Shown here one piece after another: positions 1 to 9,668 of a DNA stretch of 64,000 bases (within the stretch, counting starts at the first letter, position 1; the number at the start of each line of letters is the position of its first letter). The DNA is taken from positions 434,001 to 498,000 of the forward strand of contig JAIQDT010001663.1 of assembly GCA_021521415.1 (NCBI GenBank), read 5' to 3'. Origin of the DNA: Bidens hawaiensis. Lineage: Eukaryota > Streptophyta > Magnoliopsida > Asterales > Asteraceae. Below the pieces are notes generated by a model that saw only the letters and a program-made list of their open reading frames with translations, was not told the DNA's origin and searched no databases. Made by a program: the position numbers and the translations under genes.

Positions 1-681
1 GCAGCTCTACCTTTTGGTACGATAGTGGTGATTGTATTAATATGGACACTGGTGACATCACCATTGCTAGTATTGGGTGGTATTGCTGGCAAAAACAGCA
101 AGGCTGAATTTCAGGCACCCGTTCGCACCACAAAATACCCAAGAGAGATCCCGCCATTGCCTTGGTACCGTAAAACCATCCCTCAGATGGCCATGGCTGG
201 CTTTCTTCCTTTCAGTGCAATCTACATTGAGCTTTATTACATCTTTGCCAGTGTGTGGGGCCACAAGATTTATACCATTTACAGTATCTTATTTATAGTC
301 TTTATCATCCTTCTCATTGTTACCGCCTTTATCACTGTCGCATTGACTTATTTCCAGCTTGCTGCTGAAGACCATGAATGGTGGTGGAGGTATGTATAAT
401 CTCATTTTGACATTTGCCTTTTGTGGTATGATAGTTGACTTGTGTTTTAAAATGTTATCAGGTCTTTTCTCTGTGGTGGTTCAACGGGTGTCTTTATCTA
501 TGGGTATTGCTTGTATTATTACTATGAGCGTTCTGACATGTCGGGATTCATGCAAACATCATTTTTCTTTGGTTACATGGCTTGCATCTGTTATGGTTTC
601 TTCCTCATGCTTGGGACGGTTGGTTTCCGTGCTGCGTTGTTCTTTGTCCGACACATATACCGATCCATTAAGTGTGAATAG
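1..681 (+). CDS. Transmembrane nine (TM9SF/EMP70) family protein, C-terminal part
   Basis: The window opens inside a coding exon (1-389) that splices over a 72-bp GT-AG intron (390-461) to the last exon (462-681, stop TAG 679-681). The visible part is about 200 residues of alternating hydrophobic segments and short loops, with the GGIAGKN, EIPPLPWY and DHEWWWRSF motifs typical of plant TM9SF proteins. These are nine-span membrane proteins of Golgi and endosomes. The C-terminus reads IKCE, a K-x-D/E type signal that in plant TM9 proteins binds COPI coat and favours Golgi retention. The codon at the splice junction is split AG/G and gives the conserved arginine, which supports the intron. No frameshift or stop is seen, so the gene is probably functional. 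The N-terminal lumenal domain and first membrane spans lie outside the window. Confidence 0.95.
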
Positions 682-1060
682 AAGCTTTTGACACTCAGGT
701 AACATGTTCTACACACATGCTTGTGTAATAAGGTGATATGTATCATGTTAATGTATATGTTTTAGCTATGTGTTCCAGGAGCTGCTTCTGCAATTGCTGA
801 ATGTGGAAGCTTAAAGGAAACTAGTATGTGGCCATGATGTTGAAGACCGTTTTATGTTTTATTAGGTTAATAAGATAAAAGTTATGTTTTGATATGCTAG
901 TGCTTATGCTGTTTCTTTGCTTTTGAAAATAGGAAGGGAGATTGAACAATACACTCAATTTTGACACACACATATATAGACCCTTGTTTGTAATTGAACT
1001 CCATATCTATAGTGTGTTCATCTGCATCGGGTTATTGTTTTACATATGATCAGAAATACC
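682..1060 (+). other. 3' UTR of the TM9SF gene with a probable UTR intron
   Basis: After the stop at 681 the sequence CAG/GTAACATG (junction after 698) and TTTTAG/CTATG (ends 765) bounds a likely 67-bp intron inside the 3' UTR. The junction would be only about 17 bases after the stop, too close to be expected to trigger nonsense-mediated decay. AT-rich sequence with no ORF follows. The polyadenylation point is not clear. From 1060 to 1252 I see only ordinary AT-rich intergenic sequence. Confidence 0.5.
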
Positions 1061-1260
1061 AAAAACTAGTTAATGATCACCTATGTTGGAGTTGGAGTCC
1101 CCGTCTTCATCTTAAAATTTTAAAGATTCTCAATTTTCTTTCATCTGAATCATTAACTTTTAGTCACTGAAGTCTCATTTTTCTTTATCTTCAATCGTTT
1201 CGGTTTGTACCTTGGAGAAATACAATAAAAACGCATCTCAATGAGGCAATCGGGTTGATG

Positions 1261-2562
1261 TAGAGATGTTCAAAACGGTTTGGGACTAGGAACCGGAACC
1301 GGTTCCTAACCGGTTCCTATATTCAAAACCCCCTTTTAAACCGGTTCCAGGCTCGAACCGGTTAGGGAACCGAACCGGTTCTCCCACCCTCGGACCCCTA
1401 ACCTATCTAACCGGTTCTTACCGGTTCCTAACCCGGTTCCTGTACCGTAACCGGTTCCAACCGGTTACAGTGTAAAAATTTTTTTTTTTTTTTTCGTTTT
1501 TCGTTTGCGATTTGAATCTAATCCAATAAAGATATTCATAGTTGACAAATGGAAGTCAAATGAACATTAATACACTTACTTATTGACAGAAACTACTTTT
1601 TCTGTCTTCAATTGTAGTCATTGTATAATGTCTTCAATAACTTTTCTAAACATGTGTTCCCCATCCATCATGCAAATAAAAGACTGGTAAACCATGGTGT
1701 GATATCTAAGCTTTCTTTTGTAAATGTACAGTTGAATATCCCACCTGTCATGTGTCTTCATTCTTGATCTGCTACTCCGTTGCACAAAAAGATATAATTT
1801 TGTGTCGTCTGCAAGGTCATTGACGGACATTAGATTCAAGTAACTAACCTATGTGTCCCTTTCGCCTGTTTTCAAAATTCCACATTAAAATCGTAATTTA
1901 CTACTAAAATCGTGCACAAAAATAAAAGGTTAAAATTTCTACTCTTTAAATGTTGACACAATTTTCAGTTCCATGTCATGTTGGGGTCGGTTTCGAGATT
2001 GTGACCTGATAAGAGAAGGTGTGTCCCTTGACTCGCTCGCACTTTACTGCTGCTTCTCTAGACTCATATCAAGCAAGTCGTTTAGCTCTTTAATTGTTAG
2101 TCGAGCAGGCATCATGCCCTGCCTCGTATGTAGCCACTACTATAGACCCGCATGTAAAATTCAATGCAAAGGTTAGCAATCAGATAACAACTCAAACTGT
2201 ATTACCAAGTAATCTAAATTAATACAATGCAAAGATTTATATTAGTTTAAAACTATTTCTTTGAATATAGGCAAACTTCAATGAATTTATTGAATTATGG
2301 TCAGGCAACTCAAAATCCATTTTGTCATTCTGTTGGTAAGGGAACCGGTTAGGAACCGGTTCCGGATGGTTCGGTTCCAGAACCGGTTCCGGTTTGGTTC
2401 CGGTTCCTACCCGCCCCCACTCAGAAATGCAAGAGCCGGTCACGGATCATCGGGTTGAATCAGATAGGGTCCGGTTCCTACAAAAAACGGGTAGGAACCG
2501 GTTCGGTTCCGGTTCGGGTCCACCGGTTCGGTTCCAGGAACCGGTTTCGTTGAACATCTCTA
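1261..2562. mobile_element. Non-autonomous hAT-type element with CCGG-rich subterminal repeats
   Basis: The ends are perfect 13-bp terminal inverted repeats, TAGAGATGTTCAA at 1261-1273 and its complement at 2550-2562. They are flanked directly by an exact 8-bp target duplication GGTTGATG (1253-1260 and 2563-2570), the length made by hAT transposases. Inside both ends are dense AACCGGTTCC-type repeats (1285-1470 and 2337-2545), the usual place for transposase-binding sites. The middle (1480-2330) is AT-rich with no credible ORF, so the element must depend on a transposase from elsewhere. The intact ends and duplication suggest a fairly recent insertion. Confidence 0.88.
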
Positions 2563-2784
2563 GGTTGATGGATAACACGTTAAACAATATATATGGGCTT
2601 ATGGATCATCTTGTTCACTTAAAAGGGTTAAACATCTTATCTTGACAAGATTCGTTTATTAATCTTGACAAGATTTGTTTATTAAACATGTTGGATGTGA
2701 ACCAAACAATTAGTGTTAGAAATTTCTTCTTTTCCATAAATGTGTTATAATCTCGGTACAAACTGAACACTGTAATATTTTTAC

Positions 2785-2883
2785 GGATTTTCTAGGGACA
2801 CCGTCCCATTTGTTAAAACACCATGCTATACGCCGCGTATAGGACCATACGTGGCGTATAGGCCGGTGTTTCTAGAAAATACC
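2785..2883. repeat. Imperfect 99-bp hairpin enclosing a CGCCGCGTATAGG palindrome
   Basis: Outer arms 2785-2803 and 2864-2883 are inverted copies built on TTTTCTAG and ACACCG. They enclose an inner palindrome (2826-2862) with the units CGCCGCGTATAGG and its near complement. The same inner unit recurs at 5166-5192, 5362-5395, 13675-13708 and 13766-13802. From 2884 to 3106 the sequence is AT-rich with TTA/ATA runs and a 16-bp perfect palindrome at 3005-3020. Confidence 0.6.
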
Positions 2884-3028
2884 ATCAATTTTGTCTTATT
2901 ATGTTTTTGTTTTTTTTTTTCTTTGTTATTTTGTTATTATTATTATTATTATTATATATTAATTATCTATTTAATATTTAATATTATACCCATATAGCTC
3001 TTTAACGGGTTATAACCCGTATAGGCCG

Positions 3029-3060
<32 letters not shown>

Positions 3061-4105
3061 ATATCTGTACAAATAAAAGAAAATACGACAACACTAACAT
3101 AAAAATCTACATGAAGTCCTCCATGTTCATGCCCATGCCGTCGTCGTGGCCGCCGAGCCCCCCGAACGCGTCGGCGTCGTCCTCTCCCTTACGCCTCGGC
3201 CCCGAACCGTCCGCGGCATCCATGTCGTCGCCCCGTCCGCGTCTCACGCTAGACGTGCTCTCCTCGTGGTCAAAACTGGGGGGTGGTGGCGGTGGCACGG
3301 TGTACTACTGTCCAGACAGCTCCGCTACCCGACTGCTAGTCGATCTAGCGCGACATCTGGCTCATCCGCCAGTCAATCTGGCGCGACATCTGCCTCATAA
3401 CTCAAGGACCTCCAACCTAGCGTCAGTGGCGGGACCCAGACGCACCGCACGATATGTGCGTGGAACATGCTGCGTCGGCCCCTAACAACAAAACCACATA
3501 AATACGTTTAATACAAAGTGGAACTAAAAGAAATGAGAAAACGATAATATATTAAAACATACCTGAGATGCGCCCGGATCCTCACGTCCGGCACCATCGT
3601 CGTCCGAATCCTCGCCGGCCCCCTCCCCCGCTTTGACAGGCTCATGGACAAGCTCCACCTCCGGTGCCGCGACCGGGGGAGGCTCGACTAAAGGCACCGG
3701 GACGTAGGCGCACGTGCCCCCGGCCCGGCCACTAGTCGCTCCTGCTGGCCGTTGGGCCCGGGGAACGAACGCACAATGTGCATGCCGACGCAACGGATGC
3801 GGTCTAGCTCGCTCGAAGGGGTCGGAGTGATGCGTAGGCCGTTCACCAGGGCTCCATGGCCCAGATATCGCAAGCTGGGTGGCGTACCCGCCACCCATCA
3901 AGGACCCTCGTCCCTGCTTGAACTGGTAGGCGACAAAATAGTTCGCAAACCCCCTAGCGAGGTTGCAGTACTTGTGAGTCACCAGACACCTAAAAAAACA
4001 GGCCGCGCAGGATGCAGTGCTCCGCGCCCTGATTGCGACCCGCGATGGACATCGCAATCAGCATATGAAGGTACCTGTGTAGTATAAAATAATATAATTT
4101 ATTAA

Positions 4106-4210
4106 AAATAATATAATATAATATAATATAATATAATATAATATAATATAATATAATATAATATAATATAATATAATATAATATAATATAATATAATATA
4201 ATATAATATA
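4106..4210. repeat. Pentanucleotide (AATAT)n microsatellite in an intron
   Basis: About 21 uninterrupted units fill the minus-strand intron between the ORF1-like exons 4526-4227 and 4074-3563. It translates to repeated YYIIL in one frame, which is an artefact. Confidence 0.95.
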
Positions 4211-4532
4211 CATTTTAAGAATGCACCTGTTCAGCGGGTCCCTAATAGTCGAGACCTTGGACTTGGTGTCCAAGGCCCTATCCCCGAAGTCGTGATCGCT
4301 GATGGCCCGCCACCATACCCGCAGGTCGTCCTCCGACATCTGGTGGATACTCTCCGTGTATATCGGGCTGCGTACCTCCTCCGCGGTGTATAAGCCCAGA
4401 GCAACCGTGAACTCCTCCATCGAGAGATGGACGTCCTGCCTGAACATGCGGAAGTAAACCTCCGACTGTGTCGTATCGGCGCCTGGCACCCTCATCTGAA
4501 TCTCTGGCGTACCAGACGCGCGGGGCCTGCAA

Positions 4533-4655
4533 TAATATAATATAATATAATATAATATAATATAATATAATATAATATAATATAATATAATATAATATAA
4601 TATAATATAATATAATATAATATAATATAATATAATATAATATAATATAATATAA
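4533..4655. repeat. Second pentanucleotide (AATAT)n microsatellite in the adjacent intron
   Basis: About 24 units in the intron between exons 5033-4681 and 4526-4227. It has the same motif and phase as the array at 4106-4210, with a 300-bp exon between the two. Confidence 0.95.
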
Positions 4656-5033
4656 ACATAACAATGTGGAGTAAACTTACGTAACACGTATCGTACAGTA
4701 AACCTCCAGTGTCAGCTCCCGGTGGGCTGATAGTGGCATACTGAAGCATCGGCTCCAGGGCGTATCCTGTCCAATGTACTCAGCCGCCCGCTGGTGAGCG
4801 TCACAAGACTCCAAAAACGACCTGGATATAATCGTGCTGGGAAACAGGTGCATCTGGCGTAGGCGAATGTATCGTGTGTGGGCGGGAGAACCCTCATCAA
4901 ACTGCACATGAGGGTAGGTGACCAACACGTCATCCCTCTGGGGGTCCGCGGCCCTGGCCCCAGCCCGGCCACGCACATAGCCCTGGCCCCGCCCCATTTG
5001 CTCGAGCTCGTCCTCAATCTCGTCGTCCACAAA

Positions 5034-5553
5034 CTATAATAATAACAAATAATAATAATAATTATAACAATAATAATAATAATAAATATTAATAATAATA
5101 TTTATAATAATATTAATAATAATATTTATAATAAAACAGAAAATAAAAATTTTTTTATATAAGATGCGGCGTATAGGGCTATACGTCACGTCTGATAGTC
5201 CCTGCAAACCGACGGCCGGACTCCGGCCATGTCGTATTCCGGTCGGTGTCCGTCCAATATAGGCTCGTGCGTGGATGCTCGGATGCTCGGTTGCTCGGGC
5301 GGGAGTTTGATATTTGAAAGTATGTGACAGTTGAGCAGCCGGCGTCTGATATAAGGGGCCCAATACGCCGCGTATAGGCCTATACGCGGCGTATTATGCC
5401 TATTTTTTTATTTAATTATCATTATTATTTATTATTTATTATTATTATTATTATTCTTATTATTATTTTTGTCATTATTTTTATTTTATATTATTTAGTT
5501 ATTAATATTAATATTAATTTGTCATTTAAAACAAAAAATAGATCTTCTTTTGG
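5034..5553. repeat. AT-rich upstream region with GC-rich palindromes, including a perfect 34-bp one
   Basis: 5362-5395 is a perfect palindrome with arms of 17 bases (AATACGCCGCGTATAGG and its complement). A diverged copy is at 5166-5192. On the minus strand these lie just upstream of the ORF1-like exons, so they may be part of its promoter or an element end. 5040-5150 and 5400-5540 are TTA/AAT-rich low-complexity DNA. Confidence 0.8.
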
Positions 5554-5670
5554 ACTCAGTCGCGACCACCGTGACATCCCTAAGCTCAGTCGCGACCACC
5601 GTGACATCCCTAAAAACCACCGTGACATCCCTAAACTCAGTCGCGACCACAACCACCGTGACTGCACAAC
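5554..5670 (+). repeat. Short tandem repeats at the presumed 5' end of the LINE
   Basis: A unit of about 30 bases containing CGCGACCACCGTGACATCCC occurs twice in tandem, then in two shortened copies. Tandem repeats are common in LINE 5' UTRs, but I cannot prove that the element starts here. Confidence 0.65.
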
Positions 5671-6113
5671 CACCGCGACTGCCACAACAACCGCTCGCCA
5701 CCACCACCGCCGTCAATAATCTGCAGGTTAACATCTTCAGCAGCGGGATCTCTTTCTCTCTCTCTCTCCAACGGCTGTAACTCCGGCGACAAATCTCTCC
5801 GCTTGACTCTCACCACATATATACATATATACATATATATATATACACACACAGCTAGATCTATTCAATTACCTCAGTTCTACCTTCACCTAACCCTGTA
5901 ACTATACTATACTATATCTTTCCAAGCCCTAATTTCATCAATTCCTCATTTAAGCTTATTATATATATCAACCTATCCGTTCTTCAATCACCGATCTGAA
6001 CCTATTCATATTATTATTATATTATTCATTTCACCTAGGGTTTCTTGTAACCTGGCTGCCATTGAGCTGTATCTGCCTTCATCATCTTCACGGTATACTC
6101 GTTCCTTTCTCAC

Positions 6114-6146
<33 letters not shown>

Positions 6147-6345
6147 CATTAGAACATACGTGATCCGGATCTTTGGAGTTTATTTTCATTTTAAGATCTC
6201 TTGACTATTATTGTTATTGCTACACACTATTATTATTATTATTATTATTAGTTTTTGTTACTATTATTATTATTGATCTGGTGTTCTATTGCTTGTGTTT
6301 GTGTGATTAGTTGCAACCATAGAGCGTAGGAACCATGACTATTAC

Positions 6346-9255
6346 TTGAGACCATGTCCTGAAACGAGGGGTGTAGGAAAGAGTAAAGATAGGGAGCGTA
6401 TATTGCGTTTGGCTTCTTGGAATGTAGGAACATTAAATGGTAAGTTGCTAGAATTGGTAGATGTGCTTAAAAGACGTAGGGTTCAGATAGCATGCCTCCA
6501 GGAGACTAAGTGGAAAGGACATAGAGGGGCTGAGTGTAATGGGTATAAGTTGTGGTACTCGGGGTCTGATGGAGCTAGGAATGGAGTGGGGTTTCTAGTG
6601 GCTAAGGAAATACACACTAGTGTGGTGGAGGTGATAAGACATAATGATAGGATTATGGTGTTGAAATTAGTACTAGGAGAGGAAGTAGTGGCAGTAGTCT
6701 CCGCCTACGGGCCTCATGTAGGCCTAGGGGATCAGAAAAAGGGAGAATTTTGGGATTGCCTAGACGCAGTGGTAGGGGGCATACCTAGGGGGGAGAGGAT
6801 TTGCATAGGAGGTGATTTTAATGGACACATTGGTAAGGCTAACGATGGTTTTCAAGCCGTACATGGGGGTTTCGGTTTTGGTGATAGGAATGAGACCGGA
6901 ACAGATCTTCTAGAGTTTGCGGTGGCACATGACCTAGGTATTATAAATTCTTATTTTAGGAAACAAGATTCTCATTTAATCACTTTTAGCAGTGGCGGAC
7001 GCGACACGCAAATTGACTACCTTTTGATGAGGCAAGGAGACCGACGTTGGTGGAAGGACTGCAAAGTCATACCTGGGGAGGCAGTTGTGACTCAACATCG
7101 ACTACTAGTGACAGATATAGCCTTCAGAAATAAGCTGACTGTTCGAGAGAAGAAAGGTACACCGAGAATTCGATGGGGAAATTTGAAGGACGAAAATCTC
7201 CTACTGTTTAAGGATAAACTCATACTACATACGCGGGCTCGACCAAATGGGGACTCAACTCATATATGGGAAGCTATGGAGACAAAGATCATCCAAGTAG
7301 CAAAGGAGACTCTCGGGGTCACAACAGGAAAGACAAGTGGGCATAAGGAGTCTTGGTGGTGGAATGACGCAGTGCAAGACAAGATAAGGGACAAACAAGG
7401 ATGTTTTAGGGAGCTAATGAGGTGCACGAATGAGGAGGAGCGAGTGGAATTGAGGAACAACTACAAAACGGCCAAGATAGAGGCGAAGAAGGCAGTGGCG
7501 GAAGCAAAGAAGGCGGCCTTTAAACGGATGTATGAAAGTCTAGAAACAAAAGAGGGGGAACATGCTATGTTTAAGATTGCCAAAGCCAGGGAGCGTAGAA
7601 GGCAAGATCTAGGACCGGTGAAGTTCATAAAGGATACAGATGGGCATGTACTAGTCAAGGAGCAGGACATCAAGCTAAGATGGCAAACCTACTTCCACAA
7701 TCTTTTTAACAATGGGAGAGCTTACCAAGAAGAACATGACAACACAAACTTTCAACGACAACAATCGAATAACTGCTACTGCCGACGGATCACACGAGAA
7801 GAGGTGAAGGATGAACTTAGGAGGATGGGAAGGTCTAAGGCGGTTGGCCCAGACAACATACCCATCGAGGTATGGAAGTGTCTGGGGGAGGAATGAGTCA
7901 TGTGGTTAACTACTCTGTTCAATAGTATTCTCAAATCAGGTAAGATGCCAGACCAGTGGAGGAGCAGCGTTGTAGTTCCTATCTATAAGAACAAAGGAGA
8001 CGCCCAATGTTGTGGTAACTACCGAGGAATCAAACTACTAAGTCATACTATGAAGCTATGGGAAAGAGTGATTGAGGGTAGACTTAGACGAGAAACTCAG
8101 GTTACGGTCAACCAATTTGGCTTCATGCCGGGGCGTTCCACCACAGAGGCAATACACCTTATAAGAAGATTAATGGAAAAGTATAGGGAGAAGAAGCGTG
8201 ATCTACATATGGTGTTTATTGACCTAGAAAAGGCCTACGACAGTGTGCCACGACAGGTGCTCTGGGAGTGCTTGGAGGGTAGAAGAGTGCCCACGAAATA
8301 CATAGAGATAATTATAGATACGTATACCAGGAGTGAAACAAGTGTCCGTGCGCCAGTGGGGGATACTGATTTCTTTCCTGTAGAGGTAGGTCTTCACCAG
8401 GGGTCAGCGTTGAGCCCGTTTCTTTTTGCAGTAGTCTTGGATGAGTTGTCAAAGTCGATTCAGGGGACTCTCCCGTGGTGCATGATGTTCGCAGACGATA
8501 TTGTGTTACTTGCTGGGAAAAAACAAGATCTAAACATGAGGCTTGAGGAGTGTTGAACAACCTTAGAGACAAAAGGTTTAAAGATTAGCCGATCTAAGAC
8601 GGAGTACCTCCACTGTGATTTTGGTGGGATAAACGACAATGAAGACATACAGATCACAATTGAAGAGCAGGTGGTCCCGCAGGTAACGAAGTTCAAGTAT
8701 TTAGGATCATTTGTACAGAGCGATGGGGAATTAGACAGTGATGTGACCCACCGAGTTCAGGTAGGATGGTGTAGATGGAAAGCAGCCACAGGTATATTGT
8801 GCGACAAGAGTTTCCCGACTAAACTAAAGGGAAAATTCTATAGGGTGGCAGTTAGACCTGCAATGCTATATGGAACAGATTGTTGGGCCATCAAGAAGGC
8901 ACAAGTGCGGAAGATGGAGGTAGCAGAAATGAGAATGCTACGTTGGATGTGTGGGCACACAAGGCTAGACCGAATAAGAAACGTTGTGTTTCGCGAGAGA
9001 TTAGGGGTGGCGAACATAGCAGACAAGATAAGAGAGTGGAGATTGAGATGGTTTGGACATGTAAAGAGAAGACAGACGACGAATCCTATTAGATCCGTAG
9101 AAAACATTACTATAGAGGGGAGGAGGGGTAGAGGACGACCGAAATTGACTTGGGTTGAGAGGATTAGGCATGATTTGATAGACCTAAACCTCTCCGAGGA
9201 CATGGTTGAGGATAGGAATTCGTGGAGAAGTAGAATTAAAGTTAAGGATTTTTAG
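6346..9255 (+). pseudogene. LINE endonuclease-reverse transcriptase polyprotein, two in-frame stops
   Basis: One reading frame runs the whole length. It starts with an apurinic endonuclease-like domain (WNVGTLNGK, LQETKW with the catalytic Glu, GGDFNGHIG, QHRLLV). The reverse transcriptase follows: GFMPGRSTTEAI, motif A FIDLEKAYD, motif B GLHQGSALSP, and the catalytic FADD near 8490. The C-terminal region has the RRGRGRPKLTW signature of plant RTE elements. The enzyme would nick DNA and copy its RNA at the nick. Two TGA codons interrupt it at 7894-7896 and 8554-8556; there is no frameshift. No in-frame ATG precedes the endonuclease domain, so the true start is unclear. With only two point lesions it is a young but inactive copy. 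Confidence 0.88.
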
Positions 9256-9668
9256 AGAGAATTGAATACCTTAGGGCTTAGACTTAACTTATTTAGGTCA
9301 CATACCATAATGGTATTTCCCTTACATATATTATTATTATTATTATAATTATTATTAGCTTTTATATAGCTGTTAAACTGTGATCTTATTATTAATATTA
9401 TTATAATTAGTAGTAGTTTTTATATAACTGTTAAACTTTGATTTCCTTTATTTTGCTTCATACACATGTACTTAGAGCCGAGGGTCTCTCTGGAAGCCAC
9501 CTCTTTATTCATTTGGATAGAGGTACGGTGTGCCTACATCCCACCCTCCCCAGACCCTACTTATAGCTTTGCTGTCGGTGGGATTTTACTGGGCATGATT
9601 GATTGATTGATTTATTTATTTATTTATTATTATTATTATAGACTTTTCATCCATTGATACATTATCTT

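Larger units (their letters stand above)
3107..5033 (-). pseudogene. ATHILA ORF1-like protein gene, spliced and frameshifted
   Basis: Four minus-strand exons can be drawn with GT-AG borders: 5033-4681, 4526-4227, 4074-3563 and 3481-3107. The first two join in frame. The product resembles the ATHILA ORF-1 family (Pfam PF03078 type): RELTLEV, then YFRMFRQ, then SMEEFTVALGLYT, then a MSIAGRN region and LMGGGYATQLA. The function of this family is unknown; it is known from ATHILA Ty3-type retrotransposons. The third exon has two frame changes, one at a T-run near 4010 and one near 3880, and the last exon changes frame too, so no full protein is made. The C-terminal part is low complexity, rich in P, D and G. 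Introns 2 and 3 are filled by pentanucleotide repeats. It could be an ATHILA remnant or a gene carried by the palindrome-bearing element described nearby. Confidence 0.65.
5554..9640 (+). mobile_element. RTE-type LINE retrotransposon, nearly full length
   Basis: The element has a 5' region with tandem repeats, one long ORF region (6346-9255), and the 3' terminus typical of plant RTE LINEs: CCCTCCCCAGACCC near 9543, GGGATTTTACTGGGCAT near 9580, then a tail of ATTG and TTTA/TTA units. RTE elements end in such microsatellites instead of poly(A). The 5' boundary is estimated. A clean target duplication cannot be read because both sides are TTA-rich. It sits between two minus-strand genes whose 5' regions carry related palindromes, so it may have inserted into a larger element. 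Confidence 0.75.

Noticed and set aside
3111..4087. Plus-strand ORFs opposite the ORF1-like exons
   Set aside because: Antisense shadows of GC-rich exons; no domain or start context supports them.
4058..4749. Long minus-strand ORFs with repeated YYIIL
   Set aside because: They are translations of the (AATAT)n microsatellites; only the 300-bp exon between them is real coding-like sequence.
5554..5670. CRISPR-like regular repeats
   Set aside because: Direct tandem repeats without spacers in a plant genome; a LINE 5' UTR repeat fits better.
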